A stretch of 5,744 nt of DNA from CAZJDM01 sp964544765 (GTDB taxonomy: Bacteria > Bdellovibrionota_B > Oligoflexia > CAYFLR01), in NCBI GenBank assembly GCA_964544765.1, contig CAZJDM010000226.1, forward strand, positions 1 through 5,744. Direction: 5' to 3'. The notes beneath the pieces were generated by a model, which saw only the letters and a program-made list of their open reading frames with translations, ran no database searches and was not told where the DNA came from. Position numbers and translations under genes: made by a program. Of this stretch, positions 1 through 5,744 are shown in pieces; position 1 is the stretch's first letter, and each line of letters opens with the position of its first letter.

Positions 1-281
1 GCAAAAAAGAACGGTAATCCCCCGACAACGCTCATTAGGAGCCATGAAAAAGAAACTATAAAAAAGCCTTCTTTGGGTCGTAATTCCTCATCACTAGGAC
101 TTTTACGAAAGAAGAAAAATAATGATCCTCCCAACAACAAAGTAGTTACAACAGATATGAAAAAGCCTTTTGCCGCTAAAACTTCATTTACATACCAGGC
201 ATATACCATGGGGATACTCATTGATATACCAACAGCTAATATGATCCCACCAATAAGTTTAAAAAGAACTGAAAAAAGCAT
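1..281 (-). CDS. trkH: TrkH-type potassium uptake membrane subunit, partial (N-terminal 93 codons)
   Basis: This is the start of the membrane subunit of a Trk/Ktr potassium uptake system, cut by the left window edge; 93 codons plus two bases are present. My reading begins MLFSVLFKLIGGI. Hydrophobic segments lie at about residues 7-29, 38-58 and 73-93. A charged cytoplasmic stretch at 59-72 (RKSPSDEELRPKEG) leads into EGFFIVSFSWLL and GGLPFFF (87-93), which match the conserved 'REGF..V...W......G.LPF' block of TrkH before its first pore loop. The selectivity-filter glycines lie beyond the window. The ATG at 279-281 starts 10 bases after the trkA stop, with a weak AGAGAG-like Shine-Dalgarno about 6 bases upstream, and no in-frame upstream alternative looks better. 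Its position next to trkA supports the call; KtrB is a less likely alternative. No codon is broken in the visible part. Confidence 0.88.
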   Translation of the reverse strand, partial: MLFSVLFKLIGGIILAVGISMSIPMVYAWYVNEVLAAKGFFISVVTTLLLGGSLFFFFRKSPSDEELRPKEGFFIVSFSWLLMSVVGGLPFFF

Positions 282-291
282 ATTTAACTCT

Positions 292-1638
292 CTATGAAAG
301 CATTTCCGAAACCTTAGGCATTTGTACCTCTGAAGCAAAGACTACTACTCTGTCTCCTGGATAAATAATATCTTCACCAGTTGGAATATTTATCTCATCT
401 TCATGTTCAATAATTCCTACCAAAGTATTTTTGGGTAAATCAATATCTTTAATAGGTTTCCCTGTAATGGGAGAATCTTCAGATGCAATAAATTCAACTA
501 GCTCTGCCTTTTCATCACCCAAAGTTTGGACCGATACAATTTTACCTCTTCGCACAAATTGTAAAATAGCATTGGTTACAGCAGATTGAGGTAAAATTGC
601 TATATCTATCCCCATTTCATGACTCAAATGAAACAAGGCCTGTTTGTAGGTCATAGCCAATGTACGTTTCACCCCTATCTTTTTAGCAATAGTAGCAGCC
701 ATTAAGTTTAAAGGACCATCTCCAGTAACCGCTACAAACAGATCCATTTTCTCAACATTTTCTTGATGTAATAGTTCATGTTCAGTTCCATCACCATGAA
801 TTATTACAGTATCATCCAACAACTGATCTAACATCTGACATTTACTAAAATTTTTCTCTATTAATTTACAATTAATACCATCATTTTCCAATCTTCTCGC
901 GATAAACCTACCATAAGTACCACCGCCAATGACCATAACGTCAGATAGTTTTTTTCTCTTTATCCCTAAAATCTCATATATTAAATCGTTACCCCTATTC
1001 TTGGTTAAAAAATAAATTCGATCTCCAACTCGAACCTCAGTTTGCCCCTTAGGTATGATAATTTGATGATTTCTAGCTATAGCTACAACCAAAAGATCTT
1101 TTCTATCCTTTCCTTTAAAAAACCGATCCAGATTTGGCCCCACAATAGGCGCTCCTTCTTTGACATTAAAACCAATTAATTTAACTTTACCCTCCATAAA
1201 AGCCGACAGTTCACAAGCGTCCGCAATGGAAATCAATCTTAACACCATTTCTGCGGTTATTACTTCAGGATTAATTAAGCGATCAATATTCAAATGAGCC
1301 TTATTAAAAAAGTATTCGTATTCATCATATGCTTGATTTCTAGCTCTAGCTAAAGTTTTACAATTGGGAGCCAATATTTTAGAAAAATAACAGGATAAAA
1401 TATTAACTGAATCACTGTTTGTAACAGCTAAAACGACATCAGCTTTATTAACTCCTGCCTCTAACAATGATTCTGGATTATCCCCGTTGCCTTGAACAAC
1501 AAAAACATCACAGGATTCTTTTATTCGTTTTATTTTTAAACTATCGCTTTCAATTACACTTATATCAAGACCTTCTTGCGACAGCCTTTTCATGATATTA
1601 AAACCAACATCTCCCGCTCCAATAATTAAAACGTTCAA
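292..1638 (-). CDS. trkA: TrkA, NAD-binding cytosolic subunit of Trk potassium uptake
   Basis: TrkA is the peripheral cytoplasmic regulator that binds NAD(H)/nucleotides and gates the TrkH potassium channel. At 448 aa it has the doubled layout of proteobacterial-type TrkA (E. coli about 458 aa): RCK-N 1 (about 1-135) with the Rossmann loop GAGDVG at 7-12 and an acidic ribose-binding residue E30; RCK-C 1 (about 140-225); RCK-N 2 (about 230-360) with GGGTYG at 238-243 and E261; and RCK-C 2 (about 365-448). The segments AVTNSDSVN (71-79), AVTGDGPLN (303-311) and ILPQSAVTNAIL (348-359) are also typical. The start is TTG, not ATG: it puts the Rossmann strand VLIIGAGDVG right at the N-terminus as the family requires, and AAGGGGG lies 5 bases upstream. 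The TTG overlaps the lpxK TGA as TTGA, which suggests translational coupling. The duplicated form distinguishes it from single-domain KtrA. Confidence 0.96.
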   Translation of the reverse strand: MNVLIIGAGDVGFNIMKRLSQEGLDISVIESDSLKIKRIKESCDVFVVQGNGDNPESLLEAGVNKADVVLAVTNSDSVNILSCYFSKILAPNCKTLARARNQAYDEYEYFFNKAHLNIDRLINPEVITAEMVLRLISIADACELSAFMEGKVKLIGFNVKEGAPIVGPNLDRFFKGKDRKDLLVVAIARNHQIIIPKGQTEVRVGDRIYFLTKNRGNDLIYEILGIKRKKLSDVMVIGGGTYGRFIARRLENDGINCKLIEKNFSKCQMLDQLLDDTVIIHGDGTEHELLHQENVEKMDLFVAVTGDGPLNLMAATIAKKIGVKRTLAMTYKQALFHLSHEMGIDIAILPQSAVTNAILQFVRRGKIVSVQTLGDEKAELVEFIASEDSPITGKPIKDIDLPKNTLVGIIEHEDEINIPTGEDIIYPGDRVVVFASEVQMPKVSEMLS

Positions 1639-2780
1639 TTGAACCCCCTTAAAATTTCCTGCATTTTTTCAGTATCATCTGATATTACATCAATTTTCAT
1701 ATCTAAGAAATAAACTTTATTTTGGATAATCAAATCAGATAACTTAATAGCATCTTTTAATGTCGTCAGCATAATATCACAATTTTGTTTTTCCATTTCA
1801 TTTTCCAAACACTGGAGGTCAGTTTGACCATAATCAAAATGATCAGGAAAAGAATATGAAACCAGATCTCTTATACCCAATTCTTTAATTCCAGCAAAAA
1901 ATCCTTCTGGATTTCCTATACCACAAAAAGCCAGAACTTTATTATCTTTTAGTGTATCCAAGCTTATTTCTATGCTTCCATCAATTGTTCTTAAACAAAC
2001 AGGTGTATGCTTGGTTCTAATAATCTTTTTTCCCGGCAATACATATTTCAGATTATCAAGTTTGTTTTTAATAATTCTCCATTCGCTTTCCATAAAATGA
2101 GTGAAAATCATACAATCAGCATCTTTTAAACAACTTATCGGCTCTCGTAATAACCCCCTGGGAAAGCATCGCTCACTTGAAAAAGGTTTTTTTGAATTCA
2201 AAAGAACAAAATCAAAATCCCTTCGAACTTTTAAATGCTGAAAAGCATCATCAAGAATAACCACATCAAAACGGTTTTCTAAATTAGCCAGAACCTTTTT
2301 CCTGTTTGAACACGAATAGATATTAGCAAAAGGCAACATCTTAGCCAACATAGCAACCTCATCCCCACCTTCAAGAACAATTTTACCTAAAGATAAATCA
2401 GAACCGGCCTCAACACAAAAGATACTATTATCATTTTCATTTGTTTTTTTCTTATAACCGCGCTGCACCACAGCAATCGAATATCCTTGGCGATTAAAAT
2501 ATTGAGCTAAAAAAATGGTAAAAGGAGTTTTTCCTGTTCCTCCCGCTACAATATTTCCTACTGAAATAACTAAAGGCTTCTTCCTTTTAGAATCTATTAC
2601 TACTCCCTTAAACGATCTATACCGTCTATAATATGCTCGTCTAAATATCATCAGTAAACTATATATCTCAGACAAAAAAGTAAGGGGAAATAAAAGCAAA
2701 TCAATACTTCTGCTCTTCCTATTTAACCATCGGAGTAACCGACTATATAAACCAGTTTTATATAGAAAACGATTCAACAT
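1635..2780 (-). CDS. lpxK: Tetraacyldisaccharide 4'-kinase (lipid A biosynthesis)
   Basis: LpxK transfers the ATP gamma-phosphate to the 4' position of the tetra-acylated disaccharide 1-phosphate made by LpxB, giving lipid IVA at the inner face of the cytoplasmic membrane. The 381-aa protein is longer than E. coli LpxK (328) but within the family range. An N-terminal hydrophobic, membrane-associating helix spans about 27-47. The P-loop VGNIVAGGTGKTP is at 74-86 with K84 and T85. GGDE is at 138-141, Walker B-like LDDAFQH at 176-182 with D177/D178, and FPDHF at 311-315 carries the D313-H314 pair that corresponds to the catalytic Asp-His region. The late motif reads TTLKDAIKL (339-347), where TEKDAVK is usual, and SRGYG reads QRGYK (106-110). 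The ATG at 2778-2780 lies 23 bp inside the msbA end and lacks a clear Shine-Dalgarno, so it probably depends on coupling to msbA translation. Confidence 0.96.
   Translation of the reverse strand: MLNRFLYKTGLYSRLLRWLNRKSRSIDLLLFPLTFLSEIYSLLMIFRRAYYRRYRSFKGVVIDSKRKKPLVISVGNIVAGGTGKTPFTIFLAQYFNRQGYSIAVVQRGYKKKTNENDNSIFCVEAGSDLSLGKIVLEGGDEVAMLAKMLPFANIYSCSNRKKVLANLENRFDVVILDDAFQHLKVRRDFDFVLLNSKKPFSSERCFPRGLLREPISCLKDADCMIFTHFMESEWRIIKNKLDNLKYVLPGKKIIRTKHTPVCLRTIDGSIEISLDTLKDNKVLAFCGIGNPEGFFAGIKELGIRDLVSYSFPDHFDYGQTDLQCLENEMEKQNCDIMLTTLKDAIKLSDLIIQNKVYFLDMKIDVISDDTEKMQEILRGFN
1644..1650 (-). promoter_or_regulatory. Strong ribosome binding site for trkA
   Basis: The coding strand reads AAGGGGG, 5 bases before the TTG start at 1636-1638 and inside the last codons of lpxK. 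It is the clearest Shine-Dalgarno in the window and decides in favour of the non-ATG start, which also places the Rossmann fold at the very N-terminus of TrkA. The other starts here (msbA, lpxK, trkH) have weak sites at best, so trkA may be translated more independently than its neighbours. Confidence 0.75.
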
Positions 2781-4575
2781 ATCTTTTATATAAGTCTGAG
2801 GTTGTCAACAATTGATCATGACTGCCCGAAGCCACAATATTGCCCTTGTCCATCAAATAAATTTTGTCAGCATTTTTTACTGTATTTAATCTATGGGCTA
2901 TGATTATAAAAATAACTTCTTTACTCTGATCCAGATATAAATTATCCATTCCTTTTATAACATGCTCTTCGGAACCAACATCAAGAGAAGAGGTCGCCTC
3001 ATCTAAAATCAAAACAGGAGCTTTTTTTAAAAAGGCTCTTGCTAAAGCTATTCGTTGTTTTTGGCCACCAGATAAGTTAGTACTTAGAGGATTGATAACA
3101 TAATCCAATCCATCTGGAACAGTTGAAATAAATTTGGACACACCGGACCCATTTATCGCTTGTTGAATTTCTTCCTCAGAAACGTCTTTCATACCATAAG
3201 TTATATTATCTCTTATAGAAGCATGAAATAAATAGGGATCACCGGAAATAAAAGAGATTTGTTTACGTAATGAAGAAAGGTTATACTGCTCGAAGGAATT
3301 TCCATTAATTAATATCCCCGTATCGGCTTTTTCCTGCCCGTACAACCTCATTAAAAGCCTGACCAAAGAAGTTTTTCCCGACCCACTATGACCAACAAAA
3401 GCAACTCTTTCTCCCCTTATAATTTCACATCTTATGTTATTTAATACTTGCTGATTCTTATAAGCAAAATTAACGTTATTATAAGTAATTTTAGTTATAT
3501 TCTCCTTTAAGTCATGCCCCTGTTGGAACTCCAATAAGGATTCATCATGAATAAAATTAAACAAATTTTTCATCGCACCAACACTCTCCCTAACCGCGAC
3601 CAATACTGTTGATACTTCCTTAAAGGGCCTAAACATAGCTCCACATAGAGCAAAAAACGATAAAAGTCCGGATGGATCCATGTTCCCGCTTTTTAGTTGT
3701 ATCAAAGCATAGTAAATAGATAAGGCAAACAATACCATAGCAATAAATTCCATAAGCGGAGCAAATCCCGTACGAACAAATATCGATTCTAAAGAAACTT
3801 TATATAAACCCTGGTTTAGATCGTTGAATTTTTCTGATTCCCGACTTTCTCCAACATAAGATTTAATGACCCTTATACCTTTTACCGCTTGCGAAATAAA
3901 AGAGGCAACCCTTCCCAAACTTTCTTGTATCAATTTAGAAAAATATTCTATTTTACATGTTATTTTATTTATAAAAAAACCCAATATCGGAAAAAGCACC
4001 AAACATATCATTGTTAGTTTAGGATCAATAATAACCAGCATTCCCAAATATAAAATCAGGGTAATTATATAGCGTATAAATTGTTGAACTGTTTTCGATA
4101 AGGCGTTTTGTATCAGTAAAGTGTCATTAGTAATCATTGAAGTTAAGGATCCAACTGAATAATTATCTAAAATAGATTTTTTACTGGCGATCATATGATA
4201 AAAAGCTTCATTCCTAATATCTTTGATGATCTTTTGACTCACTCCTCCCATAATATAATTTTGAAAATATAAGGAAATACCTTTAGCTAGTGAGAGTAAA
4301 ATTATGGCCAAAGGCAAAAATAATATTATTAATTGTTTAGAAAATTGTAGTCCTCCGTTATTCAGGGCTAACATTGATCTAATATTAACCGGCAATAGTG
4401 AACCGACATCAATCATTTCAGATTTCTCTAATGAAAAAAGAAAGGTGAAAACCGGACCGACCAGAGTAACTAATATTGTAGAGGTAAAACCAAATAGAAT
4501 TAAAAACAAAATAGAAATAATAAATTCGGTTTTATATTGAAAAATACGGCCTATTAAATAAAGATATATTTTCAT
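2758..4575 (-). CDS. msbA: MsbA-type lipid A/LPS flippase, ABC half-transporter
   Basis: This is a 605-aa fused membrane plus ATPase half-transporter, expected to act as a homodimer that flips core-lipid A from the cytoplasmic to the periplasmic leaflet. Six hydrophobic spans lie at about 15-48, 80-106, 160-183, 185-205, 268-292 and 300-320. The ATPase domain (about 363-605) has Walker A GHSGSGKTS (395-403), signature LSGGQ (501-505), Walker B VLILDEATS (521-529, E526 catalytic), D-loop SSLD and H-loop H561. The Q-loop is odd: ISFISGDP (440-447) has G445 where glutamine is expected. Against E. coli MsbA recalled from memory, the membrane part aligns at a constant +20 offset, and the basic LPS-pocket residues R78, R148, R296 and K299 correspond to K98, R168, R316 and K319. 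With lpxB and lpxK on either side, this favours MsbA over a drug or peptide exporter. The TM1-TM2 loop is longer than in E. coli. Confidence 0.92.
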   Translation of the reverse strand: MKIYLYLIGRIFQYKTEFIISILFLILFGFTSTILVTLVGPVFTFLFSLEKSEMIDVGSLLPVNIRSMLALNNGGLQFSKQLIILFLPLAIILLSLAKGISLYFQNYIMGGVSQKIIKDIRNEAFYHMIASKKSILDNYSVGSLTSMITNDTLLIQNALSKTVQQFIRYIITLILYLGMLVIIDPKLTMICLVLFPILGFFINKITCKIEYFSKLIQESLGRVASFISQAVKGIRVIKSYVGESRESEKFNDLNQGLYKVSLESIFVRTGFAPLMEFIAMVLFALSIYYALIQLKSGNMDPSGLLSFFALCGAMFRPFKEVSTVLVAVRESVGAMKNLFNFIHDESLLEFQQGHDLKENITKITYNNVNFAYKNQQVLNNIRCEIIRGERVAFVGHSGSGKTSLVRLLMRLYGQEKADTGILINGNSFEQYNLSSLRKQISFISGDPYLFHASIRDNITYGMKDVSEEEIQQAINGSGVSKFISTVPDGLDYVINPLSTNLSGGQKQRIALARAFLKKAPVLILDEATSSLDVGSEEHVIKGMDNLYLDQSKEVIFIIIAHRLNTVKNADKIYLMDKGNIVASGSHDQLLTTSDLYKRYVESFSI

Positions 4576-4577
4576 TT

Positions 4578-4613
4578 TAGCCCACTATATCCATTTAGCC
4601 TACTATATCCATT
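4578..4613. repeat. 18-bp tandem duplication at the lpxB/msbA junction
   Basis: Two adjacent 18-base copies, 4578-4595 and 4596-4613, differ at one base (C at 4583, T at 4601). On the coding strand the first copy supplies the end of LpxB, ATG GAT ATA GTA GGC TAA. The second repeats it after the stop as ATG GAT ATA GTG GGC TAA (4594-4577), in the same frame, followed by one A and the msbA ATG. The duplication therefore makes up nearly all of the 19-base spacer. Without it the lpxB stop would sit one base before the msbA start. The five-codon mini-ORF encodes only MDIVG, a copy of the LpxB tail, and I do not regard it as a gene. Confidence 0.9.
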
Positions 4614-5734
4614 ACGACATCTGCTGGATTGGTAAAAGGAGTTGTCTGAAATTCTTTTTCAATTCTAAGTAATTCTTCTCGTATATGTTGTCTTCTATTA
4701 TCGTCGCCCAGCAAATTAACGGCCTGTTTTCCTATTTCAGAGCCACTGGCATTGGTCTGAATCATTTCAGGTACAATTGCCTGCCCAGCAATAATATTTG
4801 TCAAACTTATATGTTTAATTTTTACCAGCAACTTAGCCACTAGATAGGTCAATTTTGAGCATCGATATACTACTATCATTGGTAATCCTAAAAAAGTCGC
4901 TTCTAAAGTTGCCGTTCCCGAGACTATCAGAGCCATATCTGCCGCTTTCATTACTCCATATCTCTCTTGTTCAGACACATAATGTACATGTTCTATTTCT
5001 AATTGTTCTTCGATAGCATTTTTTTGTACCAACTTTTCTAGATCCTCTTTTTTAATAGTTGGAGCAACTGGTATAAAAAACTGAACACCTGGAAACTGTT
5101 TTATAATAACAGCAGATGCCTGAATCAAAGATGTTAAATTATATTTTATTTCCGAATTTCTACTACCGGGCATTAAGACAACAAAAGGCCCCTTCCCCAA
5201 TGACGATAAAAATTGTTTTGATGGAGGCACAGTAGATAATAGTTCTCGAAGAGGATTTCCCGTATATTTACAAGGAACATTTCTTTGTTGATAAAAACTT
5301 ACTTCAAAAGGAAAAATAGACATGACCACCTGAGAGGTTCGCTTTATAATTTTTATACGATTTTCTTTCCAGGCCCAAACCTTTGGACTTACATAATAAA
5401 TAATTTCAATTCCTAAAGAATTAATAGTTTTAGCCAATTTTAGATTAAACCCCGGAAAATCGATAAGTACTATTGCATCAACTTCATTACGTTCCAAATA
5501 AGTAACTACATTTTCAAAAATAGATCTTATTTTATAAACCTTAAAAAACCCTTCCCAAAGGCCCATTACTGAAAGGTTGTCTAAAGAATAGAGCTGGTGC
5601 TGCCCAGCTTCTTTCATTAACTTACCACCTATTCCTAAAAAATTAGCTGATCCTTTCTTTAGCAATTCTTTAATTAAATACGCACCATAAAAATCGCCTG
5701 AGGCCTCTCCGGCTATTAGAAAAAAATTCCTCAT
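4595..5734 (-). CDS. lpxB: Lipid-A-disaccharide synthase
   Basis: LpxB is a peripheral-membrane GT-B glycosyltransferase (family GT19) that joins UDP-diacylglucosamine and lipid X into the beta-1,6-linked lipid A disaccharide, releasing UDP. At 379 aa it matches the E. coli length (382). Family motifs run in order: AGEASGD (8-14), IDFPGFN (91-97, where D92 aligns with the essential Asp of the E. coli/Haemophilus enzyme), YVSPKVWAW (114-122), FPFE (141-144), MPGSR (188-192, Arg implicated in catalysis), SGTATLE (272-278) and SLTNIIAG (310-317). The ATG at 5732-5734 gives the expected short lead before the AGEASGD loop. Only 10 bases lie upstream, they show no clear Shine-Dalgarno and no in-frame stop, so a slightly longer N-terminus cannot be excluded. 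The last five codons and the stop are tandemly duplicated downstream. Confidence 0.97.
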   Translation of the reverse strand: MRNFFLIAGEASGDFYGAYLIKELLKKGSANFLGIGGKLMKEAGQHQLYSLDNLSVMGLWEGFFKVYKIRSIFENVVTYLERNEVDAIVLIDFPGFNLKLAKTINSLGIEIIYYVSPKVWAWKENRIKIIKRTSQVVMSIFPFEVSFYQQRNVPCKYTGNPLRELLSTVPPSKQFLSSLGKGPFVVLMPGSRNSEIKYNLTSLIQASAVIIKQFPGVQFFIPVAPTIKKEDLEKLVQKNAIEEQLEIEHVHYVSEQERYGVMKAADMALIVSGTATLEATFLGLPMIVVYRCSKLTYLVAKLLVKIKHISLTNIIAGQAIVPEMIQTNASGSEIGKQAVNLLGDDNRRQHIREELLRIEKEFQTTPFTNPADVVMDIVG

Positions 5735-5744
5735 CTTAGAATCT
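5735..5744. other. Ten bases upstream of lpxB; possible end of an upstream gene
   Basis: On the coding strand this reads AGATTCTAAG before the lpxB ATG. A TAA at 5738-5736, out of frame with lpxB, could be the stop of an upstream gene one base before lpxB, in keeping with the tight packing elsewhere. In other genomes lpxA, lpxI or similar genes often sit there, but nothing in 10 bases shows which, or whether there is one at all. Confidence 0.2.

Noticed and set aside
282..291. Possible terminator or promoter between trkA and trkH
   Set aside because: The gap is only 10 bases, with no hairpin or -10/-35 pattern; it is just a translation-start spacer.
73..297. Plus-strand 74-codon open frame
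   Set aside because: It is antisense to the trkH start and the trkA end, where the minus-strand proteins match known families; its own protein is low-complexity, lysine/asparagine-rich and resembles nothing I know.
1633..1644. 12-bp palindrome as a transcription-factor operator
   Set aside because: It lies within coding sequence with no promoter nearby, and a 12-base palindrome of AT-rich type can occur by chance in a window this size; kept only as a minor note.
3866..4072. Plus-strand 68-codon open frame
   Set aside because: It lies wholly inside the membrane domain of msbA in antisense, with no ribosome site or recognisable motif.
4304..4540. Plus-strand 78-codon open frame
   Set aside because: It is antisense to the TM1-TM2 region of msbA; the open frame is explained by AT-rich hydrophobic codons on the other strand.
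4577..4594. Five-codon mini-ORF (MDIVG) as a leader peptide gene
   Set aside because: It is a direct copy of the lpxB tail produced by the tandem duplication; there is no attenuator-like stem or regulatory codon run, so it is kept only as a repeat feature.

Overview
The window is a gene-dense, AT-rich stretch with every gene on the minus strand and almost no intergenic DNA. Reading in the direction of transcription (right to left), the order is lpxB, an msbA-type lipid A flippase, lpxK, trkA, and the first 93 codons of trkH, which runs off the left edge. All four complete genes have near-normal family lengths, and I see no frameshift or pseudogene.

The three lpx/msbA genes imply a diderm organism that makes lipid A. 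LpxB makes the tetra-acylated disaccharide 1-phosphate, LpxK adds the 4'-phosphate, and MsbA flips the core-lipid A across the inner membrane. Low GC, frequent ATA codons and a TTG start behind a strong Shine-Dalgarno suggest, but do not prove, a diderm Firmicutes-like lineage (Halanaerobiales or Negativicutes) or an AT-rich candidate phylum, rather than a typical proteobacterium. This assignment is inference. The next two genes encode a Trk/Ktr-type potassium uptake system: TrkA is the cytosolic nucleotide-binding gating subunit and TrkH the membrane channel subunit.

The junctions are lpxB-msbA 19 bases apart, msbA-lpxK overlapping by 23 bp, lpxK-trkA overlapping by 4 bp (TTGA), and trkA-trkH 10 bases apart. 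No promoter or terminator is apparent, so the five genes look like one transcription unit whose promoter lies beyond the right edge. No gap longer than 19 bases occurs apart from the last 10 bases of the window, and I see no RNA gene, CRISPR array or mobile element.

Nothing here amounts to a new biological system. The points worth a second look are a glycine in place of the Q-loop glutamine of the flippase, an 18-bp tandem duplication that copies the end and stop codon of lpxB just before msbA, an enlarged periplasmic loop in the flippase, and the fusion of lipid A and potassium-uptake genes into one tightly packed array.
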